A DNA stretch of 64,000 bases. Source: Euryarchaeota archaeon UBA605. GTDB taxonomy: Archaea > Thermoplasmatota > Poseidoniia > Poseidoniales > Thalassarchaeaceae. Each line of letters opens with the position of its first letter. The stretch's first letter is position 1. Made by a program: the position numbers and the translations under genes. The stretch is from positions 1 to 64,000 of the forward strand of contig DATY01000030.1 of the NCBI GenBank assembly GCA_002504905.1, given 5' to 3'. Positions 27,344 through 36,282 of this stretch are shown one piece after another. The notes beneath the pieces were generated by a model, which did not search any database, was not told where the DNA came from, and saw only the letters and a list, made by a program, of their open reading frames with translations.

Positions 27344-28756
27344 ATGTCTGTGGACTTGGATAGGCTAATGACCAGATCAGATGAGTTATGGGAGCAATCA
27401 ATAATTCCTAGTTTATCTAAATTTATTGAGATAGAAGCACTTTCTCCAAGCTTCGAACCCGATTGGAAAGAGAAGGGAGAACTTGATGCAACAATTGAAT
27501 TATTCACAAAATGGCTGATTGAACAGGAACTAGAAGGTATGGAATATAAGATACATCGAATAGACGGAAGGACTCCCGTACTATTAGTTACTGTTGAAGG
27601 TACAGGGCCCGGTGAAGTCATATTCTATTCTCACTTAGATAAACAACCCTCTCGACCTAATTTATGGTCTGAGGGTTTGCATCCATTGAAAGCAGTTAGA
27701 AGAGATCCTTGGTTATATGGAAGAGGTGCTTTGGATGATGGATATGGTGGATATGTCTGCGTCACGGCTCTAAAAATGCTCCAAGAACAGGGAGTCCCCT
27801 ATCCTCGATCACATTTTTTAATTGAAACTTGTGAGGAATCAGGATCTTATGATTTACCTTCATATCTTGAATCATTAACTAAAGACTTAGGTGAACCCGA
27901 TTTGATAGTTGTTCTTGATAGTGGAGGGCCAGATTATGAACATATTTGGGTGACTGAAGCATTGAGAGGATTAGTTGCAGGAAACCTATCTGTAAAGGTA
28001 TTGAATGAAGGTGTTCATTCTGGAATGTCAGGAGGAGTAATTCCTTCATCTTTTAGAATTCAAAGAATGCTTTTGAACAGAGTAGAGGATTCCGATACTG
28101 GCAAAATCTTGATTCCTGAAATGCATGTAGAAATTAGTGAAAAAGTTAGAAATGAAGCCGAAGAACTTGCAAGTCTACTAGGTGATGAAATTTGGTCACA
28201 ACTTCCTGTAGTTGAAACTCTAAAACCTCAAAATGAAGGTGCTGCAGAAATCCTTCTTGATATGAATTGGAGACCTGCAATGTCAGTGATAGGTGCTGAT
28301 GGAATGCCTCCCACTCAAACAGCAGGAAATGTTCTGAGAACCCATACTGATCTTAAGCTAAGTTTCAGAATTCCTCCTGGAGTCCCTTCGGAAAATATTG
28401 ATTCTATCCTGAAAGAAACCTTTGAGAGAGACCCACCATATGGATCAAAAGTAGAATATATTCCTGACGCTGCTGCGGATGGTTTTCACGCTCCAGCTAT
28501 GGATGGTAGAATTGCAGACGCTCTTTCATCTGCATCTATACACATTAGTGGGCACCCACCAATGGCCACTTGGGTAGGTGGAACAATTCCATTTATGGCG
28601 ATGATGCAGGAAAAATATCCCTCTGCTCAGTTTTTCTGTACAGGCACTGGTGGACCAGGCAATAACGCTCATGGGCCAGATGAAAAACTGCATATTCCCT
28701 CCTCGAAAAGGCTGACTGCAGTATTATCTGCAACAATCGCAGCATTATCTCAATAA
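27344..28756 (+). CDS. M20-family metallopeptidase
   Basis: Zinc di-/tripeptidase-type enzyme of 470 residues. Metal-binding motifs are visible in order: YSHLDKQP (first His/Asp), GRGALDDGYGG (bridging Asp), ETCEESGS (catalytic and metal Glu), VVLDSGGPDYE, and the C-terminal GPGNNAHGPDE His. The middle lid domain is present, so it is the full two-domain form like carnosinase/dipeptidase members. It probably acts in the cytoplasm on short peptides, fitting an organism that takes up peptides and amino acids. It sits alone between the helicase-nuclease pair and the coiled-coil gene. Confidence 0.88.
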   Translation: MSVDLDRLMTRSDELWEQSIIPSLSKFIEIEALSPSFEPDWKEKGELDATIELFTKWLIEQELEGMEYKIHRIDGRTPVLLVTVEGTGPGEVIFYSHLDKQPSRPNLWSEGLHPLKAVRRDPWLYGRGALDDGYGGYVCVTALKMLQEQGVPYPRSHFLIETCEESGSYDLPSYLESLTKDLGEPDLIVVLDSGGPDYEHIWVTEALRGLVAGNLSVKVLNEGVHSGMSGGVIPSSFRIQRMLLNRVEDSDTGKILIPEMHVEISEKVRNEAEELASLLGDEIWSQLPVVETLKPQNEGAAEILLDMNWRPAMSVIGADGMPPTQTAGNVLRTHTDLKLSFRIPPGVPSENIDSILKETFERDPPYGSKVEYIPDAAADGFHAPAMDGRIADALSSASIHISGHPPMATWVGGTIPFMAMMQEKYPSAQFFCTGTGGPGNNAHGPDEKLHIPSSKRLTAVLSATIAALSQ

Positions 28757-28840
28757 ATTGATTAGAAATGGTCAATTCTTAGACAAAGAATCCGCCGAAG
28801 TTAAAGCGAGGATATGATTCGAGCAAGGTGAGGGTATCCA

Positions 28841-29476
28841 ATGACTAATGATGAAGGCGGTTCAATAACGCCAGAAAATCGTATCAAACAACTAGAGGAA
28901 AGATTGGTTGAAGAATCAGATAGACTAGAGAAATTATATGTTGCTTATCGTAAAGTTGAACAAGAACTTGAAGAGAAAAATGCAATTATTGACGTACTAG
29001 AGAAAGAAGCAATCGATAAAGAAATTGAGAGAGAAGGTATGGAAACGCTTCTTTCGGACAAGGACAATAGAATTCATGAAATGGAAATGGAAGGAGCAAA
29101 ATCTTCCACTAGGATTAAGCATCTTGAGCCAAAACTTGAGAAAACTGAAGAGATGTACACTCGTGAGAAGGCACGATTAGGTCGTGTTTTCGAAGTTGCT
29201 GAGGAACTTGATGAGGCACTTCAAACGGCTCAAGTGGAACTTACAGCTAGAGATGATTGGTATGTGCAACATATGCAATTATTTGAAAATCTCAATCAGG
29301 CAATTCAGACACGGTATGAAATGATTGATTCAGCAATCGAAAAGAGTGCTGAGTTTGCAAAGAAACAAGACACTTTCAAATCTAGAATGGATGAAGCTCT
29401 AGATGCAGCAGAAGAAGCGGTTGCGCATGCTCAAGAGATGTCAGAAGAACTTCCAGAAGAAGAATCAGAAGACTGA
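28841..29476 (+). CDS. Coiled-coil protein of unknown function
   Basis: A 211-residue, highly charged protein with heptad-like patterning from about residue 10 to 200 (IKQLEERLVEESDRLEKLY and many E/K-rich repeats), no membrane segment and no cysteine. It is likely a soluble dimeric coiled coil. The ATG at 28841 follows GTGAGGGT. Function is not recognisable. Its stop is three bases from the stop of the convergent hexapeptide-repeat gene. Confidence 0.68.
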   Translation: MTNDEGGSITPENRIKQLEERLVEESDRLEKLYVAYRKVEQELEEKNAIIDVLEKEAIDKEIEREGMETLLSDKDNRIHEMEMEGAKSSTRIKHLEPKLEKTEEMYTREKARLGRVFEVAEELDEALQTAQVELTARDDWYVQHMQLFENLNQAIQTRYEMIDSAIEKSAEFAKKQDTFKSRMDEALDAAEEAVAHAQEMSEELPEEESED

Positions 29477-29479
29477 TTA

Positions 29480-30232
29480 TTACTCAGGTTTCGTTCCATC
29501 TGCTCTCTTTATGCACTTTGCAGGTATTCCAGCCCAAACTTCTCCATCAGGTATATTTGTCCATTTTGGAACCACAGCTCTAGATGCAATAACTGCTTTC
29601 TCACCTATTGTGCAACCCGGTTGAATTACAGACCCCATTCCAATTAATGCATCATCACCAATTACGACGGGGGCCATCACTAATTCACCACTTTCAGTCA
29701 AATGAGCGTTGATAATTGCTTTTCCTCCAATCACTACCCTTTTCCCTAATGTCACCGAACCTGCGTCATTTAGATGTGCACTATTAATTTGTACACCCTC
29801 ACCCAACTTTGCACCGGATAATCTATAGTATAAATTTCCAATAAATGATGGAACCAAGAATGGTAGAAAGAACAATGCAATTTTATGAAAAATCATTGAC
29901 CAAGCCCACTGAATTGTCACAAATGATTGTAAAGGATATCTTCCAGAATCCAATCTTGGTCGGAATAAACCTCCAAGAATTCCACAAATGATTACTAGAC
30001 TAATTCCCCAAGTCATCATCGCCATACCTGTTGCAACCCCTGTAATTGCAAAGTCTAGAATCGGTATTGTATCTATGTCAGAAGACAAGAAAGACCCAGG
30101 ATTGGTATTAGTTACCTCTAGGATCTTGTAGAAAATATAAACTCCGGGTAAAGCAGCAATTCCAACAATAAATGCTAGAAATGGAATTACTAGTGCAGTT
30201 AAGAAATTCTGTACAATTGTGAAAGCCTTCAA
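29480..30232 (-). CDS. Membrane protein with left-handed beta-helix (hexapeptide repeat) domain
   Basis: Protein of 250 residues. The first half has three hydrophobic segments (about residues 8-35, 57-90 and 108-130). The second half is a left-handed beta-helix of hexapeptide repeats (VTLGKRVVIGGKA, VVIGDDALIGMGSVIQPGCTIGEKAVIAS), ending in the VWAGIPAK element typical of acetyltransferases. It is probably an acyltransferase acting at the membrane on a lipid or glycan; the usual catalytic His is not obvious, so a scaffolding role is possible. The start is TTG at 30232. It is divergent from the RaSEA gene, 67 bases away. Confidence 0.65.
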   Translation of the reverse strand: MKAFTIVQNFLTALVIPFLAFIVGIAALPGVYIFYKILEVTNTNPGSFLSSDIDTIPILDFAITGVATGMAMMTWGISLVIICGILGGLFRPRLDSGRYPLQSFVTIQWAWSMIFHKIALFFLPFLVPSFIGNLYYRLSGAKLGEGVQINSAHLNDAGSVTLGKRVVIGGKAIINAHLTESGELVMAPVVIGDDALIGMGSVIQPGCTIGEKAVIASRAVVPKWTNIPDGEVWAGIPAKCIKRADGTKPE

Positions 30233-30261
30233 TGTACCACCAATAATTGAGCCTAGGGTTC

Positions 30262-30268
30262 ACTTAAG
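30262..30268 (+). promoter_or_regulatory. ACTTAAG box upstream of RaSEA
   Basis: ACTTAAG lies 32-38 bases before the ATG at 30300, with a GC-rich GGCGACGGC element between. The same heptamer occurs upstream of two other genes here (31483, 60933). It may be the TATA-type core element of this genome. Confidence 0.35.
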
Positions 30269-30299
30269 AAGATGTTTTTGGCGACGGCAGTATCAATAG

Positions 30300-31454
30300 A
30301 TGGGAACCAACCGTAGGGTTATGGGAGGTGCTTCTGGGATATTAGGAGACGGCAAGAAAGCCGTTAAAATCCATCATTTAGTTAAGGCTCCTGAGAATAC
30401 TCCTCAGTCTATTTCTCGAAGAGAATCATGGGATGCAACCAAACCTGCAACCGTTTACAAAACTCCAGAGATATTACAGGATGGTACTACCTGCACTGCT
30501 GCTACAGTAATTTTGAGAACTAGAGGCTGTGCATGGTGGTGGAAGTCTGGTTGTACATTTTGTGGATATTTTAATGATGTTAGAGACGATGTAACGGCCA
30601 ATGATTTATTTGCTCAATGGGAAGAAGCTAAAAGATTGACAAATGATTTTAAAGGATGTAAAATGGTTAAAGTGTACACCTCGGGTACATTTTTTGAAGA
30701 TCAAGAAAATCCTCCTGAGTGGCAAGAAATGGTTTTGAAAGAAACTTTTGAAAGAGGATTGGAATTAGTAGTCGAAGCTCAGGCGCATTTGTGCCATCCA
30801 GAAAAATTAGCATGGGTTGCTGAACGCCATCCTGGTTGTACTGTCGCAATTGGATTAGAAGCATATGATGACATAGTTTTGCGTTTCCATTGTAACAAAG
30901 GATTCTCAACAAAGACTTGGAGAAAATCTGTAGATAATTTACGCGAAGCGGGCTTACGTGTCAAAACTTATTTACTTTTCAAACCACCTTTTATGTCAGA
31001 GGGAGATGCTCTTAATTTAACATCAGAATGGTTAGTAAAAGTAGCCCCTCTTTCTGATGAGGTATCAATCAATCCGATGAATATTCAGAAAAATACTATT
31101 GTCGATAGAATATTTAGGAATAGAGAATATCGTCCTCCATGGCTATGGTCACTTGTTGAGATGATTGAGAGAACTCATCACCAGATAGTTGACTCAGATT
31201 GTCGTTCTATCGTTCATCCTACTGCTGGGGGAAGAATAAGAGGTGCACATAATTGTAAGAAATGTGATGCAGAGGTGGTAGCAGCGATAGAAAGATATTC
31301 TGTTTCGAGAGATTTAAGAGAATTTGAGGGACTTGATTGTGAATGTAAGAAAGTTTGGAAAACAGAAATTGAAAATGATTTATCATTACCCGTTCCTATG
31401 GGGCAAGGAAGAGATAGACGCCTATCTCGAGTAGATATAATTCGTGCACCTTAA
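30300..31454 (+). CDS. raSEA: Archaeosine biosynthesis radical SAM protein RaSEA
   Basis: Radical SAM enzyme of 384 residues that, with ArcS, makes archaeosine at position 15 of archaeal tRNA. The family's unusual cluster motif is seen in RGCAWWWKSGCTFCGY (C-x7-C-x2-C, not the common CxxxCxxC). Further conserved parts are VKVYTSGTFFE, VEAQAHL, AIGLEAYDD, KTYLLFKPPFMSE and EVSINPMN. Two C-terminal cysteine pairs (CKKC, CECK) may bind metal. The length is normal. The tRNA-guanine transglycosylase and ArcS are not in this window. Confidence 0.88.
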   Translation: MGTNRRVMGGASGILGDGKKAVKIHHLVKAPENTPQSISRRESWDATKPATVYKTPEILQDGTTCTAATVILRTRGCAWWWKSGCTFCGYFNDVRDDVTANDLFAQWEEAKRLTNDFKGCKMVKVYTSGTFFEDQENPPEWQEMVLKETFERGLELVVEAQAHLCHPEKLAWVAERHPGCTVAIGLEAYDDIVLRFHCNKGFSTKTWRKSVDNLREAGLRVKTYLLFKPPFMSEGDALNLTSEWLVKVAPLSDEVSINPMNIQKNTIVDRIFRNREYRPPWLWSLVEMIERTHHQIVDSDCRSIVHPTAGGRIRGAHNCKKCDAEVVAAIERYSVSRDLREFEGLDCECKKVWKTEIENDLSLPVPMGQGRDRRLSRVDIIRAP

Positions 31455-31482
31455 TGCTCAATCTACTATCGTCTCGGCTAAT

Positions 31483-31489
31483 ACTTAAG
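31483..31489 (+). promoter_or_regulatory. ACTTAAG box upstream of the oxidase-like operon
   Basis: ACTTAAG lies 53-59 bases before the ATG at 31542, in a short spacer after RaSEA. It is identical to the boxes at 30262 and 60933 and is a candidate core promoter element. Confidence 0.35.
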
Positions 31490-31541
31490 TCTGAATCTCC
31501 GTTGGTAGTAATATCCTTAACGGGAAACTAGAGGTATAATC

Positions 31542-31820
31542 ATGTCAATTAATACAACAGATTCAGTAGACGTTTTTCTTCAGGGTGAAAAAGAACCCTC
31601 TGGCTCATGGATTTTTATTGTCATAGGGTTTGTATTTTCACTTTCCTTTTTGGTACTTTATAGTATACTCTATCCTGGACAGGATTTACCAGTAATTTCT
31701 GATTTAGTACCAGTTTTCAGTGGAGTTTTTGATTCAGGAATTTGGTTCTTTATCTTAGGTACAATGATTGGTATATTCGCTATCTTAGGGCGTTTGTTAT
31801 TAGAGGCTACCAGCGAATGA
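31542..31820 (+). CDS. Small two-helix membrane protein, partner of the oxidase-like protein
   Basis: Protein of 92 residues with hydrophobic helices at about residues 22-44 and 68-88 joined by a short acidic loop, and no cysteine or histidine. It is followed after ten bases by the large oxidase-like gene, with GGTGAT between them, so the two are coexpressed and the small protein is probably an accessory subunit. I recognise no family. Confidence 0.65.
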   Translation: MSINTTDSVDVFLQGEKEPSGSWIFIVIGFVFSLSFLVLYSILYPGQDLPVISDLVPVFSGVFDSGIWFFILGTMIGIFAILGRLLLEATSE

Positions 31821-31830
31821 GGTGATTATT

Positions 31831-33501
31831 ATGGATACAGTATTAACAACAATGTTTTATTTTTGGATTTCACTATTCATAGTATTCTTTTTGGTTCAGA
31901 GAGGTTTATGGATATTTTCAGATGTTGCAAAGGGTACAGTTTCTTTCATGCTTGAAAAAGCATTAGGTCCGGGATCAGATTTAGTTGAAGGACGTCCTGG
32001 TTCAGGTGCTAGATCTTGGATATTACAAGGGACATTATGGTTAATTCTAGGATCTATGTTCACATTCACTAGTATGTGGCTCAGTCATGATCCTAATGCT
32101 CTTCACTCACTTGCTTCATGGGGATTTGTTGCTAACGCCGATGAACTAGCCTCAGCAGGATTTTACGCTACTTTATACGGATCAGTATCTATGTTAGTAA
32201 TAGGCTCCGGTTTTCACATAATACCCAAATTAGCTGGTACAGAACTGGCGAGCGAAACCAATGCCAATTTAGTTTCATTTGTATGGACAATTTCTGTATT
32301 GATCCTAGTCATAGGATCTCAAAATAATATTATTCTTGGTGTTGAAATTATTCCTTTGGGAACAGTTGTTAATAGCGTTGCACTATTAGCCGTAATACTT
32401 AATCAATTATTGACAGTTTCAAATAGAACAAGAAAAATGGCTCTTCCTGGTTGGTTAATATTGATTGCATTACTCAGCAATCCTCTTTTGAGTATAATTT
32501 CTATAATCTCAGGAGCTGCTGACGATAGTGTAGGTCAATGGCTTTCGTATCATTTGTTTGGAGGGGCGTTCTTTTTCGCTGGCGTCGCTGGTGTCGCTCT
32601 ATATGCATCTTCTATCGCTTCTGGAAACCCTCTCTGGTCGAAGACATTGGTCGGTGTAACTTTATTTGGCACTGTTCTGACTATCAATCCATTTGGAGAT
32701 ATTCATGGTCAGATGGTAATGGAAGCTTTCGGTCCTTTAGCAGAAAATAATGTTGTTGCATTCTCAAATCAGGACATGTTAGCTGCAAGTTTCTTGATGG
32801 CCCTTGTGTCAATCCCTGTTTTTGCATTTGCAAGTAATATGTTGGTTACAATGAGAGGTTCTGATGCTTTCGTAGATTCTCCGGATTATCCCGGAAATGC
32901 TGAACTTAATCTAGGATCTTGGTTGATTGTCCCTATTGCTTTAGGTTCACTTTTTGTACAGACAGATACAGTTAGTGGCACTTCAGAACTAGTTGGTATA
33001 GCCGATTCTCTTTCTGTCATGGCTGGTTGGTTAGTCCTAGTGCCTCTATCTCTTGGAGCCGCCCTAAGTCTCTATCCTGAGCTTACGGGTAGACATTTAT
33101 TCTCAAATAATAGAGCGAGATGGGGTTACCTAATGATGACCGGAGGAGCAATATTTGGTTTATCGATTACAATGATCGCAGATTTCATGGACATGGCTCT
33201 TGTGGAAATGATGGTTGAAGACCCTAGTGCACTTTCGGAAGAACTACGCAAGGTAGGTTCAGTAATGTTCTATGGAGTGGTAATTGGATCTATTCTTCAT
33301 TCATTGAATATGGTAACCGGAATTTTCCGGGGTGAACTAATCACAGCCGATTCTGTAAAATCATCATCAATTTCTGTTGAATCTTATTCACTAGTTACCT
33401 CGACTACCGTTCGAAAGATTCTTGCTAGTGGAGCAAATCTTGATACAGAAGTGATCCCAACTGGTGAGGATGATGAGAAAGGTAGTGCTACAAAACTCTG
33501 A
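31831..33501 (+). CDS. CcoN-like (heme-copper oxidase subunit I-related) membrane protein without the metal ligands
   Basis: About 556 residues with twelve or more membrane helices. Its spacing resembles cbb3 oxidase subunit CcoN: a GTLWLILGSMFTFTSMWLS helix, then a helix ending GFHIIPKLAG, then WLSYHLFGGAFFFAGVAGVALY where CcoN has WYGHNxVGFFLTAGFLG, then INPFGDIHGQM where CcoN has AGPHHLHYT. By this hand alignment the helix II heme ligand is Phe, the CuB histidines of helices VI-VII are missing, and no HxH occurs in helix X. If correct, this is an oxidase relative that cannot hold heme or copper. NnrS-like or unrelated membrane families are alternatives. Start ATG 31831 follows GGTGAT; GTG at 31822 is possible. 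Confidence 0.5.
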   Translation: MDTVLTTMFYFWISLFIVFFLVQRGLWIFSDVAKGTVSFMLEKALGPGSDLVEGRPGSGARSWILQGTLWLILGSMFTFTSMWLSHDPNALHSLASWGFVANADELASAGFYATLYGSVSMLVIGSGFHIIPKLAGTELASETNANLVSFVWTISVLILVIGSQNNIILGVEIIPLGTVVNSVALLAVILNQLLTVSNRTRKMALPGWLILIALLSNPLLSIISIISGAADDSVGQWLSYHLFGGAFFFAGVAGVALYASSIASGNPLWSKTLVGVTLFGTVLTINPFGDIHGQMVMEAFGPLAENNVVAFSNQDMLAASFLMALVSIPVFAFASNMLVTMRGSDAFVDSPDYPGNAELNLGSWLIVPIALGSLFVQTDTVSGTSELVGIADSLSVMAGWLVLVPLSLGAALSLYPELTGRHLFSNNRARWGYLMMTGGAIFGLSITMIADFMDMALVEMMVEDPSALSEELRKVGSVMFYGVVIGSILHSLNMVTGIFRGELITADSVKSSSISVESYSLVTSTTVRKILASGANLDTEVIPTGEDDEKGSATKL

Positions 33502-33516
33502 ATTAAGATTTTTCTT

Positions 33517-33531
33517 GAGGTTCAAAACCTC
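33517..33531 (+). terminator. Short hairpin after the oxidase-like gene
   Basis: GAGGTT (33517-33522) pairs with AACCTC (33526-33531) around CAA, 16 bases after the stop, followed by ATTTATCG. It is a plausible weak terminator. A second GAGGTT at 33543 serves as the ribosome binding site of ychF. Confidence 0.4.
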
Positions 33532-33551
33532 ATTTATCGAATGAGGTTAAT

Positions 33552-34835
33552 ATGCGTATAGGTCTAGTAGGAAAACCCAATGTTGGCAAATCAACAACCT
33601 TCTCAGCACTTACAGAGACTCCTGTAGATATAGCCAATTATCCATTTACTACCATAGATCCTAATGTTGGTATAGCTTGGTTGCCATTAAGAGAGAATTG
33701 CGCCTGTAAAATACTTCGTGATAGAAAAGAATCTCAAGGAAGAATGTCTGTAGTTGAAGAAAATGATCCACGTAAGGGAAGTATTTGTAAGCCTAATTCA
33801 GGTTCTTGTGTAGGTTACCAAAGATTAGTTCCAGTCACACTAATTGATGTTGCTGGACTGGTTCCTGGTGCACATGAAGGACGTGGTAGAGGGAATCAAT
33901 TTCTTTCTGATTTAGCGCGCTGTGACGCTTTAATCCAGGTTATTGATATATCTGGTTCAACAGATATTGAGGGCAATCCTGTCGGTGAAGGAGGCTCAGA
34001 GCCTACTGAAGAATATAATTTCCTTGTGAATGAGATAGACGCTTGGATTGTTGGAATTATTCAATCAAATTGGTCTAGAGGCGCTAGAAGAGTACAATCA
34101 GAAGGTGAAAAGGCACTTTCCAGATTTCTAATCGAACAATTATCAGGGATAGGTGCTACAGATTTTCATGTGAATGCAGGTATATCATCGGTCAATGAGA
34201 AACATCCTGATTCAGGTGTCCCTTGGTCATGGGGAAATGAGGAATTAATGACAATGGCAAGCACAATTCGGTCTCATTTATTTCCTATTTCTGTAGCTGC
34301 AAACAAAGCAGATAAAAATAAAAATTCAGAGTCAGAATTAACTTCAATCATCGAATCCCAGGGCGGTAAATTGATTTTGACCAGTGCTGAAGCAGAATTA
34401 GCTCTCAGCAGAGCATCTAAGGCAGGATTAATCTATCTAAATCCAGGAACATCTAATTTTTCTATCACCGATATGGGAGAAAAGAAGTTATCTGATGAAC
34501 AACGAAATGCTCTCTCAAATATTTCTCAAACACTTTCAGATTTACCGGGAGGAGGTTTATTGGGATTACTTTCTTCAGTAGTTTTTGACAGATTAAATAG
34601 GAAAGTTGCTTACCCTGTTCAAGATGATTCACATTGGGTAGATGGAGATGGGAATATTCTTCCCGACGCAATTTTAGTCCCAGAAGGATCTACTGCCAAA
34701 GGATTAGCATATGCCGTCCACTCTGATCTTGGTGATGGTTTCATTAGGGCAACAGATGCGAAAAGTGGTCGAGTCATTGGTGCAGAATATGAAATACAGA
34801 ATGGTGATGTGATCAGTATTCATGCTAAGAAATGA
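33552..34835 (+). CDS. ychF: YchF/OBG-family GTPase (archaeal type)
   Basis: P-loop NTPase of 427 residues with an OBG-type G domain and a C-terminal TGS domain. G1 is GLVGKPNVGKST, the G2 region IANYPFTTIDPN, G3 DVAGLVPGAHEGRGRGN and G4 ANKADK. Between G2 and G3 is the archaeal cysteine insert (NCACK, SICKPNSGSC) seen in homologues with a zinc-like cluster. The TGS end reads FIRATDAKSGRVIGAEYEIQNGDVISI. The family associates with ribosomes and translation; many members prefer ATP. It is convergent with the ribosomal stalk operon. Confidence 0.9.
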   Translation: MRIGLVGKPNVGKSTTFSALTETPVDIANYPFTTIDPNVGIAWLPLRENCACKILRDRKESQGRMSVVEENDPRKGSICKPNSGSCVGYQRLVPVTLIDVAGLVPGAHEGRGRGNQFLSDLARCDALIQVIDISGSTDIEGNPVGEGGSEPTEEYNFLVNEIDAWIVGIIQSNWSRGARRVQSEGEKALSRFLIEQLSGIGATDFHVNAGISSVNEKHPDSGVPWSWGNEELMTMASTIRSHLFPISVAANKADKNKNSESELTSIIESQGGKLILTSAEAELALSRASKAGLIYLNPGTSNFSITDMGEKKLSDEQRNALSNISQTLSDLPGGGLLGLLSSVVFDRLNRKVAYPVQDDSHWVDGDGNILPDAILVPEGSTAKGLAYAVHSDLGDGFIRATDAKSGRVIGAEYEIQNGDVISIHAKK

Positions 34836-34883
34836 GATACTTCTCATAATCTCATTTTCTATAGTCAAGCATCCGCACGAACA

Positions 34884-34900
34884 ACTTCGGAAACCGAAGT
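34884..34900. terminator. Hairpin between convergent ychF and the ribosomal operon
   Basis: A perfect seven-base stem ACTTCGG (34884-34890) and CCGAAGT (34894-34900) with an AAA loop sits midway between the ychF stop and the rpl12 stop. It is symmetric and could act on both strands; a T-rich ATCTATTTTG follows on the plus strand. Confidence 0.55.
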
Positions 34901-34927
34901 ACAATCTATTTTGCTTCGTTTACAGTC

Positions 34928-35239
34928 TTATCCGAAGAGTGATCCGAGGCCTTCAAAGCCCGCACCGTCATCTTCTTCCTCTTCTTCCACCACTGCTTCA
35001 GCAGTAGCTGCTTCAGCGGTTGAACCACCGCCAGCAGCTGCCGGAGCAGCAGCAACAGGAGCAGCAACAGCAGTAGCCATTGCTTCGCCAATATCGACTG
35101 ATCCTAGTGATGATACTAGAGCCTTAACCCTAGCACCGTCAACATCTACGCCAGCAGCAGTTAGAACCGCTGTGACAGCCTTATCGTCAATTTCCTTTTC
35201 CGCAGAGTGCAGTAACATTGCAGCATATACATATTCCAT
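34928..35239 (-). CDS. rpl12: Ribosomal protein L12 (P1/P2 type stalk protein)
   Basis: Archaeal/eukaryotic-type acidic stalk protein of 103 residues that dimerises, binds the tail of L10 and recruits translation factors. The N-terminal MEYVYAAMLLHSAEKEIDD domain, an Ala/Pro/Gly hinge and the acidic tail ending in GFEGLGSLFG are all present. The same end sequence type closes L10 just upstream (GGLGDLFG), the factor-binding signature. It is the last gene of the operon; the upstream spacer is 20 bases and contains AGGTGAG. Confidence 0.96.
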   Translation of the reverse strand: MEYVYAAMLLHSAEKEIDDKAVTAVLTAAGVDVDGARVKALVSSLGSVDIGEAMATAVAAPVAAAPAAAGGGSTAEAATAEAVVEEEEEDDGAGFEGLGSLFG

Positions 35240-35259
35240 TTTATCTCACCTTTTTTTAT

Positions 35260-36282
35260 TTAGCCGAAGAGATCACCAAGTCCACCGAACTCCTGTGTCT
35301 CCTCTTCCTCCTCTTCCTCTTCAGCAGCTTCAACTGCTTCTTCAGTTGCATTAGAGGCTGCAACAACCGATTCACTAGCCGCTGAGGCAGCAGCACCAAG
35401 TGCTGCCGACAATTCTTCGTCTAGTGCAGAGGAATCTAATTGACCTGCTAGGGCCAAAGCACGTGCATTAGCACGTGAAATGAATAGAGGCGCAGTTGTA
35501 TCATTTGTAACTCCAGCCTCAACTGCAACCGATAGTGCCTCACCACTTGCTTTCGAAAGCAGTGTCGGCATTGTTTGTTCAGAGAACCAACGCACATTGC
35601 ATGCGAGATTGAATGCCCCTGATGTTGCAGTAATAATATCTGTACGTGTCTGATCTAAATCAATATTCAAAGCAGATGCAGGGAAGAAGAAACCATCTTC
35701 GATTGCACCAGTTAAAATAATTCCAATTTCTATAGGATTAATATCTAATTTTGCTAGCATTATTCCTAAATCTCCTGAAATAGGTTGACCTTTCTCAACA
35801 ACAGTAGTTGTTTTTTGAATTGAAACTTTCCCCTTATCTATTTTTGCAGGAATTCCAACGGCATTGAATTCTCCAACTATAGGTCCAGGACCAAATGAAG
35901 TTGGGCCCTTTTCTACAACAATATCGTTAGGAGCAAGCTCCCCTTCTTTAGCAGCACGGCCTTGACGTGTTTTTTCTAATTCTAAGAATAATTCGAATGG
36001 ATTTAATTTATCTGACTGAACTATACAAGGTTGGACTGCGGTTTCCATAAGAGTTTCTAGTTCTTTACTATCTCTTCCAGAATTTTCCCATGCTAATCTG
36101 ATTAACGTCTTCTTGGCCATAGTAATCTTCATTGAATCTCTGAGATTACTTCTCATGTCTAACATATTTCCAGCAGGAACTCCGCCAACATCCACAATTC
36201 CAACAACTCCATTAGAATTAAGAACATCAGTCAATTCTTGAACACGATCTTTTTTCCAAGGTGCAATTTTAGGATTAATCAT
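35260..36282 (-). CDS. rpl10: Ribosomal protein L10 (P0)
   Basis: Stalk base protein of 340 residues that binds 23S rRNA and carries several L12 dimers. The N-terminal rRNA domain begins MINPKIAPWKKDRV; the archaeal insertion domain includes EKGPTSFGPGPIVGEF and KGQPISGDLG; the helical spine and Ala-rich acidic tail end in EFGGLGDLFG. The start overlaps the rpl1 stop by four bases (ATGA), so translation is coupled. The length is normal for archaea. Confidence 0.96.
   Translation of the reverse strand: MINPKIAPWKKDRVQELTDVLNSNGVVGIVDVGGVPAGNMLDMRSNLRDSMKITMAKKTLIRLAWENSGRDSKELETLMETAVQPCIVQSDKLNPFELFLELEKTRQGRAAKEGELAPNDIVVEKGPTSFGPGPIVGEFNAVGIPAKIDKGKVSIQKTTTVVEKGQPISGDLGIMLAKLDINPIEIGIILTGAIEDGFFFPASALNIDLDQTRTDIITATSGAFNLACNVRWFSEQTMPTLLSKASGEALSVAVEAGVTNDTTAPLFISRANARALALAGQLDSSALDEELSAALGAAASAASESVVAASNATEEAVEAAEEEEEEEETQEFGGLGDLFG

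Noticed and set aside
34911..35354. Plus-strand frame of 147 codons opposite rpl12 and rpl10
   Set aside because: It is Ala/Pro/Ser/Gln-rich only because it is the complement of the alanine and glutamate-rich stalk protein tails; no start signal and no family resemblance.
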